Source: Rhodospirillaceae bacterium (GTDB taxonomy: Bacteria; Pseudomonadota; Alphaproteobacteria; Puniceispirillales; Puniceispirillaceae). Taken from it: DNA of 64,000 nucleotides. Position 1 is the stretch's first letter; each line of letters opens with the position of its first letter. The stretch covers positions 1 through 64,000 of the forward strand of contig PCBG01000018.1 of NCBI GenBank assembly GCA_002731315.1, given 5' to 3'. The notes beneath the pieces were generated by a model. It made no database searches. It was given only the letters and a program-made list of their open reading frames with translations, and was not told where the DNA came from. Position numbers and translations under genes: made by a program. Below are positions 53,190 through 61,732 of this stretch, one piece after another.

Positions 53190-54305
53190 ATGGCACAGGC
53201 CGGGCTTAACATGTCACGCCGGATCAGACGCACGCCCTATACTGACCGCGTTGAGGCACATGGAGTGCGCGGTTTCAGCGTGGTCAATCACATGCTTTTG
53301 CCAAAGGCCTTTCAGCCCGATGTCGAGGATGACTATTTCCACTTGCGCAGCAATGTGCAGATTTGGGATGTCGCCGTGCAGCGCCAGGTTCAGATCACCG
53401 GCCAAGACGCCGCCCGCCTCGTGCAGATGATGACACCGCGCGATATCAGTGCCGCCGTCACGAGCCAGTGCCTCTATGTGCCGCTCATCGACCAGAACGC
53501 AGGCATGCTGAATGATCCTGTCCTGCTGAAGCTGGGTGAGGACAGATTCTGGTTGTCGGTCGCAGACAGCGACATTCTGCTTTGGGCAAGCGGCATTGCC
53601 GTCGGCCATGGGCTGAATGTTGCAGTGGAGGAACCGGATGTGTCGCCACTTGCCATCCAGGGCCCGAAAGCGGAAGCCTTGATGACATCGCTCTTTGGCC
53701 CAGATATTGCCGCACTCGGTCATTTTCGCTTTGGCATCTTTGATGTTCTTGGCACCCGTCAACTCATTGCACGTTCGGGCTATAGCAAACAGGGCGGCTT
53801 TGAAATCTACCTGCAGGATGGTGCGCTGGGCACCGCACTCTGGGACCTTATCTGGGACGCAGGTACCGGCTATGATATTCGCCCCGGGTGCCCAAACCTG
53901 ATCGAGAGGATCGAAGGTGGCCTGATCTCCTATGGCAATGAATTCACTCGTGACAACAACCCGCTGGAATGCGGGTTCGGGCCGCTCTGCCATCTGGGAG
54001 ATGATGTTGATTATATCGGTAAGGCAGCCTTGCGCAAACTGGCTGAACAGGGTCCACAGCGCCTATTACGCGGGTTGAAATTCGGCGGTGGACCGACACC
54101 ACCGTGCGGCAAGCCCTTTCCGGTGACATGTGATGCTGGCCGGGTTGTTGGACAGATCACATCCGGGATTTATTCGCCGCGCCTTGGCTGCAATGTCGGC
54201 ATGTCGATGGTCGAAAAGTCACATTGGGATTTTGGAACGCGACTTTATGTCCATACACCGGATGGGGCGGTGCGTGATGCAACGGTTGAACCTTTTCCCT
54301 TCTGA
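53190..54305 (+). CDS. DmdA-like tetrahydrofolate-dependent demethylase (GcvT family)
   Basis: 371 residues, the same size as the dimethylsulfoniopropionate demethylase of Pelagibacter. From memory of that protein, the matching stretches include RRTPYTDRVEAHGV, VVNHMLLPK, SPLAIQGPKA, ARSGYSKQGGFEIY and CPNLIERIEGGLISYGNE, resemblance well above a generic GcvT. DmdA moves a methyl group from DMSP to tetrahydrofolate. The operon neighbours are not DMSP genes, so a paralogue that demethylates another methylated compound is a real alternative. AGGAAGGA precedes the ATG. No other glycine-cleavage gene is nearby. Confidence 0.78.
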   Translation: MAQAGLNMSRRIRRTPYTDRVEAHGVRGFSVVNHMLLPKAFQPDVEDDYFHLRSNVQIWDVAVQRQVQITGQDAARLVQMMTPRDISAAVTSQCLYVPLIDQNAGMLNDPVLLKLGEDRFWLSVADSDILLWASGIAVGHGLNVAVEEPDVSPLAIQGPKAEALMTSLFGPDIAALGHFRFGIFDVLGTRQLIARSGYSKQGGFEIYLQDGALGTALWDLIWDAGTGYDIRPGCPNLIERIEGGLISYGNEFTRDNNPLECGFGPLCHLGDDVDYIGKAALRKLAEQGPQRLLRGLKFGGGPTPPCGKPFPVTCDAGRVVGQITSGIYSPRLGCNVGMSMVEKSHWDFGTRLYVHTPDGAVRDATVEPFPF

Positions 54306-54356
54306 TGTTCATATAATCAGTTGAAGCAGTTGAGTTGATACAGATGGGAAAAGGCA

Positions 54357-55337
54357 GTGGATGAGAACTTTTCAGCACGCAAATTGCTGTCTATAGCCGA
54401 GCTGAAGGCACTGAATACAAAATCAGATCTTGCCGGATGGACACAGCTTGGCAGTCACTTTGGTGCCATAGCCCTATGCGGCTATCTGCATTATCTGGTG
54501 ATGGGCACATGGTATGTTCTGGCAACGGGTCTGGCGCTGGGGGTTACCATTAACTTCCTGTATGCCGGCCAGCATGAATTGTCGCACTGGACTGTGTTCC
54601 GCACCAAAGGGCTGAACAGTTTTTTTGGACGCGTCATCGGGTTTCTGATGCTGTTCCCGCGCGACTATGATCAGGTTATGCATTTTGCCCATCACCGCTG
54701 GACTGCCAATTGGGAGCGTGATGGCGAGCTGACGCGCGCACCCTACACATTGACAAGCTATCTGCTGTATTTCATCGGCATAACCTATTGGTGGAATAGG
54801 GTGACCGGACTTGTCAGACGCGCCCGCGGGATCATTGTCGAACCCTATATCGGCAGTGTTCACGAGGCGAGCATTATCCGCGAATCCCGCCTGCATCTGC
54901 TGGGCTATACGGCCATCGGTGTGGCATCCGTCTATTTTCAGAGCTGGGCACCGCTGACATTCTGGCTCATCCCGATGGTGCTGACCAAACCTGTACACCA
55001 GATGCAAAACACTATCGAGCATCTGGGGCTGCCGCATGCCAACGATATCCTTCAAAATACCCGTTCGACACGCACCAACGCGCTGATGCGCTGGCTGTGC
55101 TGGCAGATGCCTTACCACACTGCGCACCACAGCTACCCGTCGGTGCCATTCTGGCAGTTGCGCAAACTGAATGACCAAATCGAGAATGCGATGGGCCCGG
55201 TCCACCGCATGGGATGGATCGAATTCCAGATTGGGGTGATTCGCCGACTAGCGCAGAAGGATGAAAGCCAGTGGCCGATGGACGAGGTCTGGATTGTCCC
55301 GCTGAAGGACGGGCGCCAGATACATCTGGAAGCCTGA
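54357..55337 (+). CDS. Membrane fatty acid desaturase/hydroxylase family protein
   Basis: Di-iron membrane oxygenase of 326 residues with four or so helices. All three His boxes are present: GQHELSHW, HFAHHRW and YHTAHHSYPSVPF. The family includes desaturases, alkane hydroxylases and ketolases; this one lacks a cytochrome b5 domain. The start is GTG 54357 (GGGAAAAGG upstream), in the same operon as the DmdA-like gene. In this setting an oxygenase acting on a small imported molecule, or on a lipid headgroup, is as likely as an acyl desaturase. Confidence 0.87.
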   Translation: MDENFSARKLLSIAELKALNTKSDLAGWTQLGSHFGAIALCGYLHYLVMGTWYVLATGLALGVTINFLYAGQHELSHWTVFRTKGLNSFFGRVIGFLMLFPRDYDQVMHFAHHRWTANWERDGELTRAPYTLTSYLLYFIGITYWWNRVTGLVRRARGIIVEPYIGSVHEASIIRESRLHLLGYTAIGVASVYFQSWAPLTFWLIPMVLTKPVHQMQNTIEHLGLPHANDILQNTRSTRTNALMRWLCWQMPYHTAHHSYPSVPFWQLRKLNDQIENAMGPVHRMGWIEFQIGVIRRLAQKDESQWPMDEVWIVPLKDGRQIHLEA

Positions 55338-55343
55338 TACAGC

Positions 55344-56189
55344 ATGGGGACACGGCAGTTAAAAACCTATACATCGCTGTGGTCGATGATGCCACACGAT
55401 GCCAGCGGCGACATCCTGCCATACGACGCCATCTGCGAGAAAGTGGCGGTGGCGGGCTATGACGGCATGGCCATCGACCTTGGTGCAGGTGACGTGGCGC
55501 AAGCCCGCGCGGTTCGCCCGCATATGGAAAAAAATGGGCTAACACCTTTAATTGTCGCCTTTCCAAGAACAGTTGAATCACTGCGCGAGACGCTTGTCTT
55601 GGCAAAGGATTTCGGCGCGCCATTTGTAGATGTGATTGGCCAGGTGATGCCACTGTCGATTGACGGAATGATCCCGGTAATCCGCCGCTGGATCGAAATG
55701 GCGAATGAAGTCGGTATGCCAATCCAGTTCGAAACACACCGCAACTGCATCACCAACGACCTTTATGCCACACTCTGCTTGATCGATGCTGTGCCTGAAA
55801 TGCGGCTTTGCGCCGACCTGTCGCATTTTGTCGTCGATCGCGAATTCAAGCTGCCACTTGATGCGCGCGACGCCAGATTAATCGCGCGGATCATTGACCG
55901 GTCAGACAGTTTTCAGGGGCGCGTGGCCAGCAGGCAACAAATCCAGTTACAGCTGGATTTTCCGCAACATGCAAAATGGGTGGAGCTGTTTAAGGGATGG
56001 TGGCGTGACGGGTTGGAAAACTGGCGCGCCCGCCATGATACTGGAGACTGCATATTCATGTGCGAGCTTGGTCCGCCCGAATATGCAATGACGGATGCCA
56101 CCGGAACTGAAATGTCCAATCGCTGGGAAGAAGCCCTGACCATCCGCCGCTGGGTTATGGATATGTGGAACGATATGGAACGCGCCTGA
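55344..56189 (+). CDS. Sugar phosphate isomerase/epimerase-like TIM barrel protein
   Basis: Xylose isomerase-like barrel of 281 residues. Candidate metal ligands are the Glu in QFETHRN, the Asp/His in CADLSHF and a Glu near the end in MCELGPPEYA. It begins 6 bases after the desaturase stop, as the last gene of the operon. The fold covers isomerases, epimerases (IolE/Hyi) and endonucleases; the substrate cannot be named. It is convergent with mttB across 59 bases. Confidence 0.8.
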   Translation: MGTRQLKTYTSLWSMMPHDASGDILPYDAICEKVAVAGYDGMAIDLGAGDVAQARAVRPHMEKNGLTPLIVAFPRTVESLRETLVLAKDFGAPFVDVIGQVMPLSIDGMIPVIRRWIEMANEVGMPIQFETHRNCITNDLYATLCLIDAVPEMRLCADLSHFVVDREFKLPLDARDARLIARIIDRSDSFQGRVASRQQIQLQLDFPQHAKWVELFKGWWRDGLENWRARHDTGDCIFMCELGPPEYAMTDATGTEMSNRWEEALTIRRWVMDMWNDMERA

Positions 56190-56248
56190 CAAAAGGGCCA
56201 ATCAATAACTTGTGCACGCCGGAACAGAATTTACCAGCCACGTAAGCG

Positions 56249-57826
56249 TCATCCCTGCGGTCCGGCACCATCAGGGCGCGTCCCACCGGCTGGCGGGCAA
56301 AGGCCAAACCGGGCTTCGATATTTGCCGCTAATAGCGGGTCGATCAGCTCGACCTGTGGTCCATCCAAAATCGCGCGCACATGTTCATTCGCACGGTCCC
56401 AGATCGACAATCCGCCATCCTCTTGCCATTCCTCAATGCTGCGCCGGTCACCAATTTTGGGGTACAGGAAATCACTATTCATTCGCGTCAGCGTATCGGC
56501 GGCGCCTAGAAAATGTCCGTCACCGGTAATGGCAGCCTGCACACCTTCGAGATTGAGGGTCTCGATAGAAACATCGATCGCCGTATGGGCGCTGAGGATG
56601 CTGCCAAGCATCTCATTATCAATGACATAGGCCTCGAGCGAGGCACCCATCAGGCTGGCCTGTGCGCCGGCCGCCTGCGTGATGATATCCGCTCCCGCCT
56701 GAAGAGCCATCGTAACCGTCAGGCACTTTTCATAACCTGACTGGGCATCGGGAATCTTGCTGTCTGTTGCCCCGGCGATTGTGGAATTCGGCAGACCATA
56801 GTACTGCGCCATTCCAATGGCAGCTGCCGTCAGCTTGGCCTGTTCGCCGCCGCCGCCCGACATCGCGCCCGTCCGCAAATCCGTAATCATCGGGCGCGGT
56901 CCAAAAATGGCCGAGGCATCAGGCGCCACCAGCGCAACCAGCACCAAGCCCGCCAGCGTCTCGGCCGTTGTCTGGGCGATACAGCCGGCAATCGTCACTG
57001 GACTGGACGCGCCAAGCTGACCAAAGGTGTTCACCATAGCAGGAATACCGCATTCGGCCGCGCGGATCAGAACCAGCGCCGCAGTCGGGTCGAAGCGCAT
57101 TGGCGGCACCACATGATTAATATTCAGTGACAGGAACGGCGCCGCACGGAACGTCGCTTCGGACCCAGCCAACGCATAGGCAATCTGTGCAATGGCGTCA
57201 ACGCTTTCAGGTGTGCTAGCGCTGACCATGACATGTTTTGCGGTTCCCGAAAGACACGCCCAGGCGGTGTTGATATCCATTGCCAGCGGATCATCAAAAT
57301 CCGTAATCGCCACCGGCCGGCTAAAAAAATGAATATGATCCATTGCGTCGACGACACGCGCGGCGTCATAAAGATCGGTCAGCATCGCGTGCCGGTAGCT
57401 ATGGGTGTCAATATCCAGGAAGACCGGTGATGCCCCGCCAGTGCCGACATAGGCGTTATTGCCTCCAAGATGCAGGGCAACACCATCGCGGCGACCGTGG
57501 AGCATGAGTTTGCGTCGTGCCGCGGTCAGCGTTTGTTCAACCAGATCCGGCGGAAAGCACAGCCGCCCGGATGCAGACAGCCAACCGCCAGCCGCAGTCA
57601 CCAGATCAATTGCTTTTGCCGGCGCATCGGTGAGGCCGGTTTCGGCAAGCAGGGTCAACGCGGCCTGGTGAATGGCATGTTGCGCGTCAGGCTGCACAAG
57701 TGATAACTGACCGCCGATCGCAGACAGATGAACAGCCTGTTTACTGCCCTGCCGATCCGCTCTACGATGTCGTCGGCGAGTGCGCCGATCCTCGTCTTCC
57801 AACCGCATGGGTTTCATCCGTCGCAC
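56249..57826 (-). CDS. MttB-family corrinoid methyltransferase, non-pyrrolysine
   Basis: Trimethylamine methyltransferase (MttB) superfamily protein of 525 residues with no internal TAG, hence of the group that lacks pyrrolysine. Known members of that group demethylate quaternary amines such as glycine betaine. The N-terminus is Arg-rich (RRTRRRHRR), as is common in marine alphaproteobacterial members. The motif GGASPVFLDIDT and the C-terminal DFLYPKIGDRRS region are typical. GTG 57826 lies 8 bases after GGAGG and is the likely start. No corrinoid protein gene is adjacent. Its presence strengthens a methylated-compound theme for the cluster. Confidence 0.87.
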   Translation of the reverse strand: MRRMKPMRLEDEDRRTRRRHRRADRQGSKQAVHLSAIGGQLSLVQPDAQHAIHQAALTLLAETGLTDAPAKAIDLVTAAGGWLSASGRLCFPPDLVEQTLTAARRKLMLHGRRDGVALHLGGNNAYVGTGGASPVFLDIDTHSYRHAMLTDLYDAARVVDAMDHIHFFSRPVAITDFDDPLAMDINTAWACLSGTAKHVMVSASTPESVDAIAQIAYALAGSEATFRAAPFLSLNINHVVPPMRFDPTAALVLIRAAECGIPAMVNTFGQLGASSPVTIAGCIAQTTAETLAGLVLVALVAPDASAIFGPRPMITDLRTGAMSGGGGEQAKLTAAAIGMAQYYGLPNSTIAGATDSKIPDAQSGYEKCLTVTMALQAGADIITQAAGAQASLMGASLEAYVIDNEMLGSILSAHTAIDVSIETLNLEGVQAAITGDGHFLGAADTLTRMNSDFLYPKIGDRRSIEEWQEDGGLSIWDRANEHVRAILDGPQVELIDPLLAANIEARFGLCPPAGGTRPDGAGPQG

Positions 57827-57927
57827 TGGCGACGCCTCCGCCTTTTTCTATTATCAGGATTAGCGCTTCGTGGCATCAGGGCAACCCTTTTATCAGCTTG
57901 GTGATGGATGGTCTTGCGCCATAGCCC

Positions 57928-57953
57928 CTGCCACTCATCATGATGAGTGGCAG
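57928..57953. promoter_or_regulatory. Perfect 26-bp palindrome between mttB and the thioesterase gene
   Basis: The half-site CTGCCACTCATCA is followed directly by its exact reverse complement, with no spacer. It lies about 100 bases upstream of mttB and 35 bases upstream of the divergent thioesterase gene, with no U-run on either strand, so it reads as a regulator's operator rather than a terminator. No regulator is encoded within several kilobases. Confidence 0.65.
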
Positions 57954-57987
57954 AAGTCACAAATCTGACAACGGAGACCGGACAACC

Positions 57988-58424
57988 ATGATAATCCACA
58001 TGGACTCAGAGGCGCTGACACAATTTATGACGCAGGAGTTCCACAGGTTGCGGGCGACCTGACGGTTGGCAACCCTAACGCAACCAGTCTGACCGTCAGC
58101 CTGGCCACAGGTGAACAGCATCTGAGGCCAGGCGGCACCGTATCAGGACCGACCCTGTTCACCTTAGCCGATGTCGCATTTTACCTGCTAATCCTGTCAC
58201 GCATCTGGCCGGAAGCGCTTACCGTGACCACCAATACAGCAATCAATTTCATGCGCAAGCCGGCACCCGGTGTCATTTTTGGTGATGCCCGCGTTTTGAA
58301 ACGGGGCAAGTCGCTGATTGTTGGGGATGTACTGATCTATAATGGTGATGATGCTAACCGCATCACGCCAGTGGCACAGGCACAAATGACCTATTCAATT
58401 CCACCAACGCGCGGTCTTTCCTGA
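57988..58424 (+). pseudogene. PaaI-type thioesterase, frameshifted
   Basis: A hotdog-fold protein is encoded in two frames. ATG 57988 starts MIIHMDSEALTQFMTQEF, which then runs into a stop. From about 58040 the next frame continues with PQVAGDLTVGNP, then LRPGGTVSGPTLFTLADVAF and TNTAINFMRKPAPG, ending with TYSIPPTRGLS at 58424. One missing base near 58038-58042 (GAGTTCCACAG where GAGTTTCCACAG is expected) restores about 145 residues. It is either a fresh pseudogene or a sequence error. It faces mttB across the 26-bp palindrome and overlaps the DMT gene tail-to-tail by 34 bases. Confidence 0.82.
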
Positions 58425-59326
58425 GCATCATTGTGTAGGAGCATCACCAGTGCAACAATGGTTGTGCCTATGCCAAGCAGCACATGGGCCGGCGGCAACA
58501 GACTGCCAAAACCGATTTCCCACAGGATCACCCAGGCGGGGGTCAGATAGGAATAAGCCATAACCTTGGCGCTCGGCAGTCGTAGCGTCGCATATTGCAG
58601 CATGAAAAAGGATGACGCCGTCGAAAACACGGTCAGATAGGAAATAGTTATCCAGATGATTGGCGGCAGGGCGATCCAGTCAGTTGCGACAATCTTGTCG
58701 AATGATAGCACGCTAACAAGAATGGTCCCTGCTCCCAGCATGCCAAACGTGAAAACGGCCGCTCCCTCGCCGCGATTTAGATAACGCACCATTGGCGTAT
58801 AGAGCGCATGCGAAATGCAGCCAATAAAATAGACCACCTCGCCTCGACCAATCTCCAACGACTTAAAGGCCGACAGGTCGCCGCGAAAAATAACCCACAG
58901 CGCCCCGCAGGCGGCGATGCCAAGCGCCAAAGCCATCCGGATTGTGGTGATCTGGCGCAGCAACAGAAATCCAAATATAGCTGACATCAGCGGCATAAAC
59001 GTGAACACCGCAGCAGCTGACACTGGATGGGCGGTTTTTAACCCTTCAAACATCAGCACGAAGTAAATAGTAAACAGGCCGCCAAGAACGAAGAACCGCC
59101 AAGGCGCGGCAAAGTGCGACAGACTGAAGCTACCTTGGAACCAGACAACCATTCCCATGACAAGGGTAGCGAAGGCGAAACGCGCCGCCGTAATGGCTTG
59201 CGGTTCGATGTCATTTGCAACAATGGCACCAAGGCTGAAAGACCCAGCGACAAGCGCGGAAAAAGCCAGCATCGCGATATGACCGCGAATTTCGCCTGAT
59301 GTCAGTGTCTTTGGTACAAAGGTCAT
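58391..59326 (-). CDS. DMT superfamily transporter (EamA type)
   Basis: Ten-helix drug/metabolite exporter of about 311 residues with two EamA halves; the first helix is HIAMLAFSALVAGSFSLGAI and the second half begins near GRGEVVYFIGCIS. ATG 59326 is chosen; the frame begins at TTG 59335, and neither has a clear ribosome-binding site. Members export amino acids, amines or metabolites. It lies between the frameshifted thioesterase and the phosphotransferase-fold gene. The substrate is unknown. Confidence 0.88.
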   Translation of the reverse strand: MTFVPKTLTSGEIRGHIAMLAFSALVAGSFSLGAIVANDIEPQAITAARFAFATLVMGMVVWFQGSFSLSHFAAPWRFFVLGGLFTIYFVLMFEGLKTAHPVSAAAVFTFMPLMSAIFGFLLLRQITTIRMALALGIAACGALWVIFRGDLSAFKSLEIGRGEVVYFIGCISHALYTPMVRYLNRGEGAAVFTFGMLGAGTILVSVLSFDKIVATDWIALPPIIWITISYLTVFSTASSFFMLQYATLRLPSAKVMAYSYLTPAWVILWEIGFGSLLPPAHVLLGIGTTIVALVMLLHNDAQERPRVGGIE

Positions 59327-59400
59327 GGTAGCCAAAAGTTAAACGCACACTAGTGTCGCAGAAAGTCAGCCATTTTAGCAATGGCGGCATAAACAACCGA

Positions 59401-60408
59401 TTATGCCGGCGGCCGCGTGCCGGCCAGATAGGCCTCAGCAAGCGTGGCGGAACCGTCGGCGAAATGCGGTGCCACGGCCTGCGCCTGTTTGGTATGAGCA
59501 TGCGTTCCGGCCCAGGCGAGAAGGGCCATGCGCCGCAACATAATGAAACTGTCCATTTCCACCTCATCCGCGATCGCCAGTGGACGGATCTGGCGATAAC
59601 CATCAAGCCAAACGGCTCGCAGTGCCGACACCTGTTGGTGATCCTCCATAAAGCTGATACTTGCGGCGAAATCATACATGAACCAGCCGGAACCACAGTC
59701 ATCGAAATCAATCAGCCGCGTTACGCCATCTTCGACCAGAAGATTGGCAAGACGCATATCCGCATGGATTAGTCCGTAACGCTGCGCTCCACGCCCATAG
59801 GCGGCCAACCGGCGACTTACCAGCGTCTCGGCACGTTCAAGAATTTTACGCTCGACGGCGCCAACCCCCGGCCCGTCTCGCCAGTCGCCCCAGACAGGGG
59901 CCGTTCCAAACACCGCATTAAGGTTCCATATAAGGCGTTCGAATGGCTCTGGGCGCACCCAGCCAATGGCGTGGAGGTGGGTGCGTGCCGCCAGCTGCCC
60001 AAGCTGGTGAAAGGGCTTTGCAAGGTCGTCATCTGGAACAGGTTCCACTCCGGCAACCCATTCGAACATGACCATCTGCCGCTTGGCGATTTGCAGAGTG
60101 CCACGCTGCTGTACCAGCGCCCCGTTGCGCCCAGCAACCGGTAACGGGGTATCAATACCGGCATCTGTCTGCAATGCGGCCATCCAAGCAAGTTCAGAAT
60201 CGATCGCTATCGAGCTGTTATACCCAGCGCGATGCACCCGTAAAATACGGCGATAGCCAGAGTCCGCTTCGACCAGAAAGGTGGCATTTTCAGACAGGTT
60301 GATCAGATGTGCGGTAGCATCGGCTGGCAAGTCCCAAAGGTGCAAAGCGCCATTGGCAAGTTCAGCAAGATCATCTAGGTGGGCTTCGTGCACAAAGGCG
60401 GTGGTCAC
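59401..60408 (-). CDS. Phosphotransferase-fold kinase (aminoglycoside phosphotransferase/choline kinase family)
   Basis: 335-residue small-molecule kinase fold. The catalytic loop is HADMRLANLLV and the metal-binding DFD motif is LIDFDDCGSG. The N-terminal lobe includes the VEADSGYRRILRVHR nucleotide region. Starts at GTG 60408 with AGGA 7 bases upstream. Relatives include the SrkA/YihE stress kinases, homoserine kinase II and choline kinase. With methylated-amine genes nearby a choline-like substrate would be attractive, but nothing in the sequence shows it. Confidence 0.85.
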   Translation of the reverse strand: MTTAFVHEAHLDDLAELANGALHLWDLPADATAHLINLSENATFLVEADSGYRRILRVHRAGYNSSIAIDSELAWMAALQTDAGIDTPLPVAGRNGALVQQRGTLQIAKRQMVMFEWVAGVEPVPDDDLAKPFHQLGQLAARTHLHAIGWVRPEPFERLIWNLNAVFGTAPVWGDWRDGPGVGAVERKILERAETLVSRRLAAYGRGAQRYGLIHADMRLANLLVEDGVTRLIDFDDCGSGWFMYDFAASISFMEDHQQVSALRAVWLDGYRQIRPLAIADEVEMDSFIMLRRMALLAWAGTHAHTKQAQAVAPHFADGSATLAEAYLAGTRPPA

Positions 60409-60507
60409 GATTTTGTCCTGCCAGTTTCGCAGCGGGAATCAAACAGCGGAAGGATGCCAGCCATCCGGCAACTGGCCAATCATCAAAATAGCAGGCCAGC
60501 ACAATCC

Positions 60508-60540
60508 AAAAAAAAGCGCCTGCCCCCGCGGGACAGGCGC
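60508..60540 (-). terminator. Rho-independent terminator of the GAF/small-protein operon
   Basis: On the minus strand the arm GCGCCTGTCC, a 5-base loop and the arm GGGCAGGCGC form a 10-base stem with one G-U pair, followed by a run of eight U residues. It stands 40-odd bases after the 106-residue protein gene. Confidence 0.92.
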
Positions 60541-60581
60541 AAAGATCATCTATCCCGCAGGGTTACGAGTCGTCAACCGGG

Positions 60582-60902
60582 CTAATTAGCCACAACCTCG
60601 GCCTTGATTGCCTCGGCCTCGTAATTGAAGATATAAACGCCCGCGTAGGCATCTTCCTTATAGACGAAGGTTTCCTTAAGATCGCCAAATATCTTGCCGG
60701 CGCTGACCTCAAATGACTTAAGGTCTTCGCTTGTCTCGAATTTGGTCTGGATCGACAAAGAGCCGCATTTACCAATAGAAATGTTCAGCGAGCGCATATT
60801 ATTGCTGACAATAAGCTTTCCAAACGCATCGGAGATGAAGGATGCTGCGACCTTTGCTTCGGAAACACCATTGAATTTGAAATTGAAAATTTTCGCATAC
60901 AT
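60582..60902 (-). CDS. Small protein of unknown function coupled to the GAF protein
   Basis: 106 residues, acidic, with no membrane segment. Alternating beta strands and helices (MYAKIFNFKFNG; SLSIQTKFETSED; GVYIFNYEAEA) recall a ferredoxin-like alpha/beta sandwich, but I recognise no family. The stop of the GAF gene and this ATG are 2 bases apart, so translation is coupled. A strong terminator follows. The pairing suggests that the two proteins act together, for example as sensor and effector or partner. Confidence 0.75.
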   Translation of the reverse strand: MYAKIFNFKFNGVSEAKVAASFISDAFGKLIVSNNMRSLNISIGKCGSLSIQTKFETSEDLKSFEVSAGKIFGDLKETFVYKEDAYAGVYIFNYEAEAIKAEVVAN

Positions 60903-60904
60903 GA

Positions 60905-61732
60905 TTAATCAATCTCCGCAAACATTTCGTCAAGCAGGGCATCAGCCTCACTGCCATCCATTTTGATACGCTTAATGGCCTTTTGTTGCAGGTTCATGTC
61001 GAATTGTAACCTTCTGCCGGACTCTGTCATCTGGACACGACCTGCCTCGTCCAGTTCAGCAAGTCCTACCCTAATAATGCCCTCAGCATCTACGGCTGAA
61101 ACCGCGAGCTCGGAACAAAGCGACACATACATTTTGAAATCATCAAGACCAAAACCGGCATCAACCTTCTGAAAATGCGCCAGCGCATCAAGCATTCGCT
61201 GGGACGTCAGCTCTTTCTGCCTGATTTGAAGGTCCAGCATATGTGCAATGCTGCTGGTGATTTTCTTGACCTGCTCTACCTGTGCTTCATTCAGACCTTT
61301 TGGTCCGCTCTGATTGATCATGCAGAGCGTGCCAAGAGCAAAATTCTCGCTGTTAATTACTGGAAATCCCGCATATCCAGGGCCCACGTCCGCACCCTCA
61401 AGGATCGGATGATCTTTCCATGTGGGGTCCTTGGCCATGTCCTCCATCAAAAGAGGCTCAGTATCCAGCAGCACATAGGTGCACACGTTGAATTCGTGGC
61501 GCTCTGATTTCGTGCCAGATACAAATTGATCATCGCCGGCAGACGCAATTGAACATTTCATTTCACCGTCATACAGACTGAAACTTGCCGTTTCGAAACC
61601 TGTGATGTCCTTTGCCAAATCACAATAAATCTGAAACAGATCAGGATTGGGAGCATCTATCAGTCCCGTTTTCATAACCGTCTGCGCGCGCAGTTCCTCG
61701 TTCTCGGGACGCGGCGCCAAAGCCATGTTCAT
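60905..61732 (-). CDS. GAF-domain sensor-like protein with unknown C-terminal domain
   Basis: About 275 residues. A GAF domain covers about residues 20-165, with a typical end in GYAGFPVINSENFALGTLCM. The C-terminal 100 residues (from about SQRMLDALAHFQKVDAG) are helical with a beta stretch and match nothing I know. There is no kinase, cyclase or HTH domain, so signal output must be through a partner, plausibly the coupled 106-residue protein. GGAGG lies 7 bases before ATG 61732. The GAF ligand is unknown. Confidence 0.82.
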   Translation of the reverse strand: MNMALAPRPENEELRAQTVMKTGLIDAPNPDLFQIYCDLAKDITGFETASFSLYDGEMKCSIASAGDDQFVSGTKSERHEFNVCTYVLLDTEPLLMEDMAKDPTWKDHPILEGADVGPGYAGFPVINSENFALGTLCMINQSGPKGLNEAQVEQVKKITSSIAHMLDLQIRQKELTSQRMLDALAHFQKVDAGFGLDDFKMYVSLCSELAVSAVDAEGIIRVGLAELDEAGRVQMTESGRRLQFDMNLQQKAIKRIKMDGSEADALLDEMFAEID

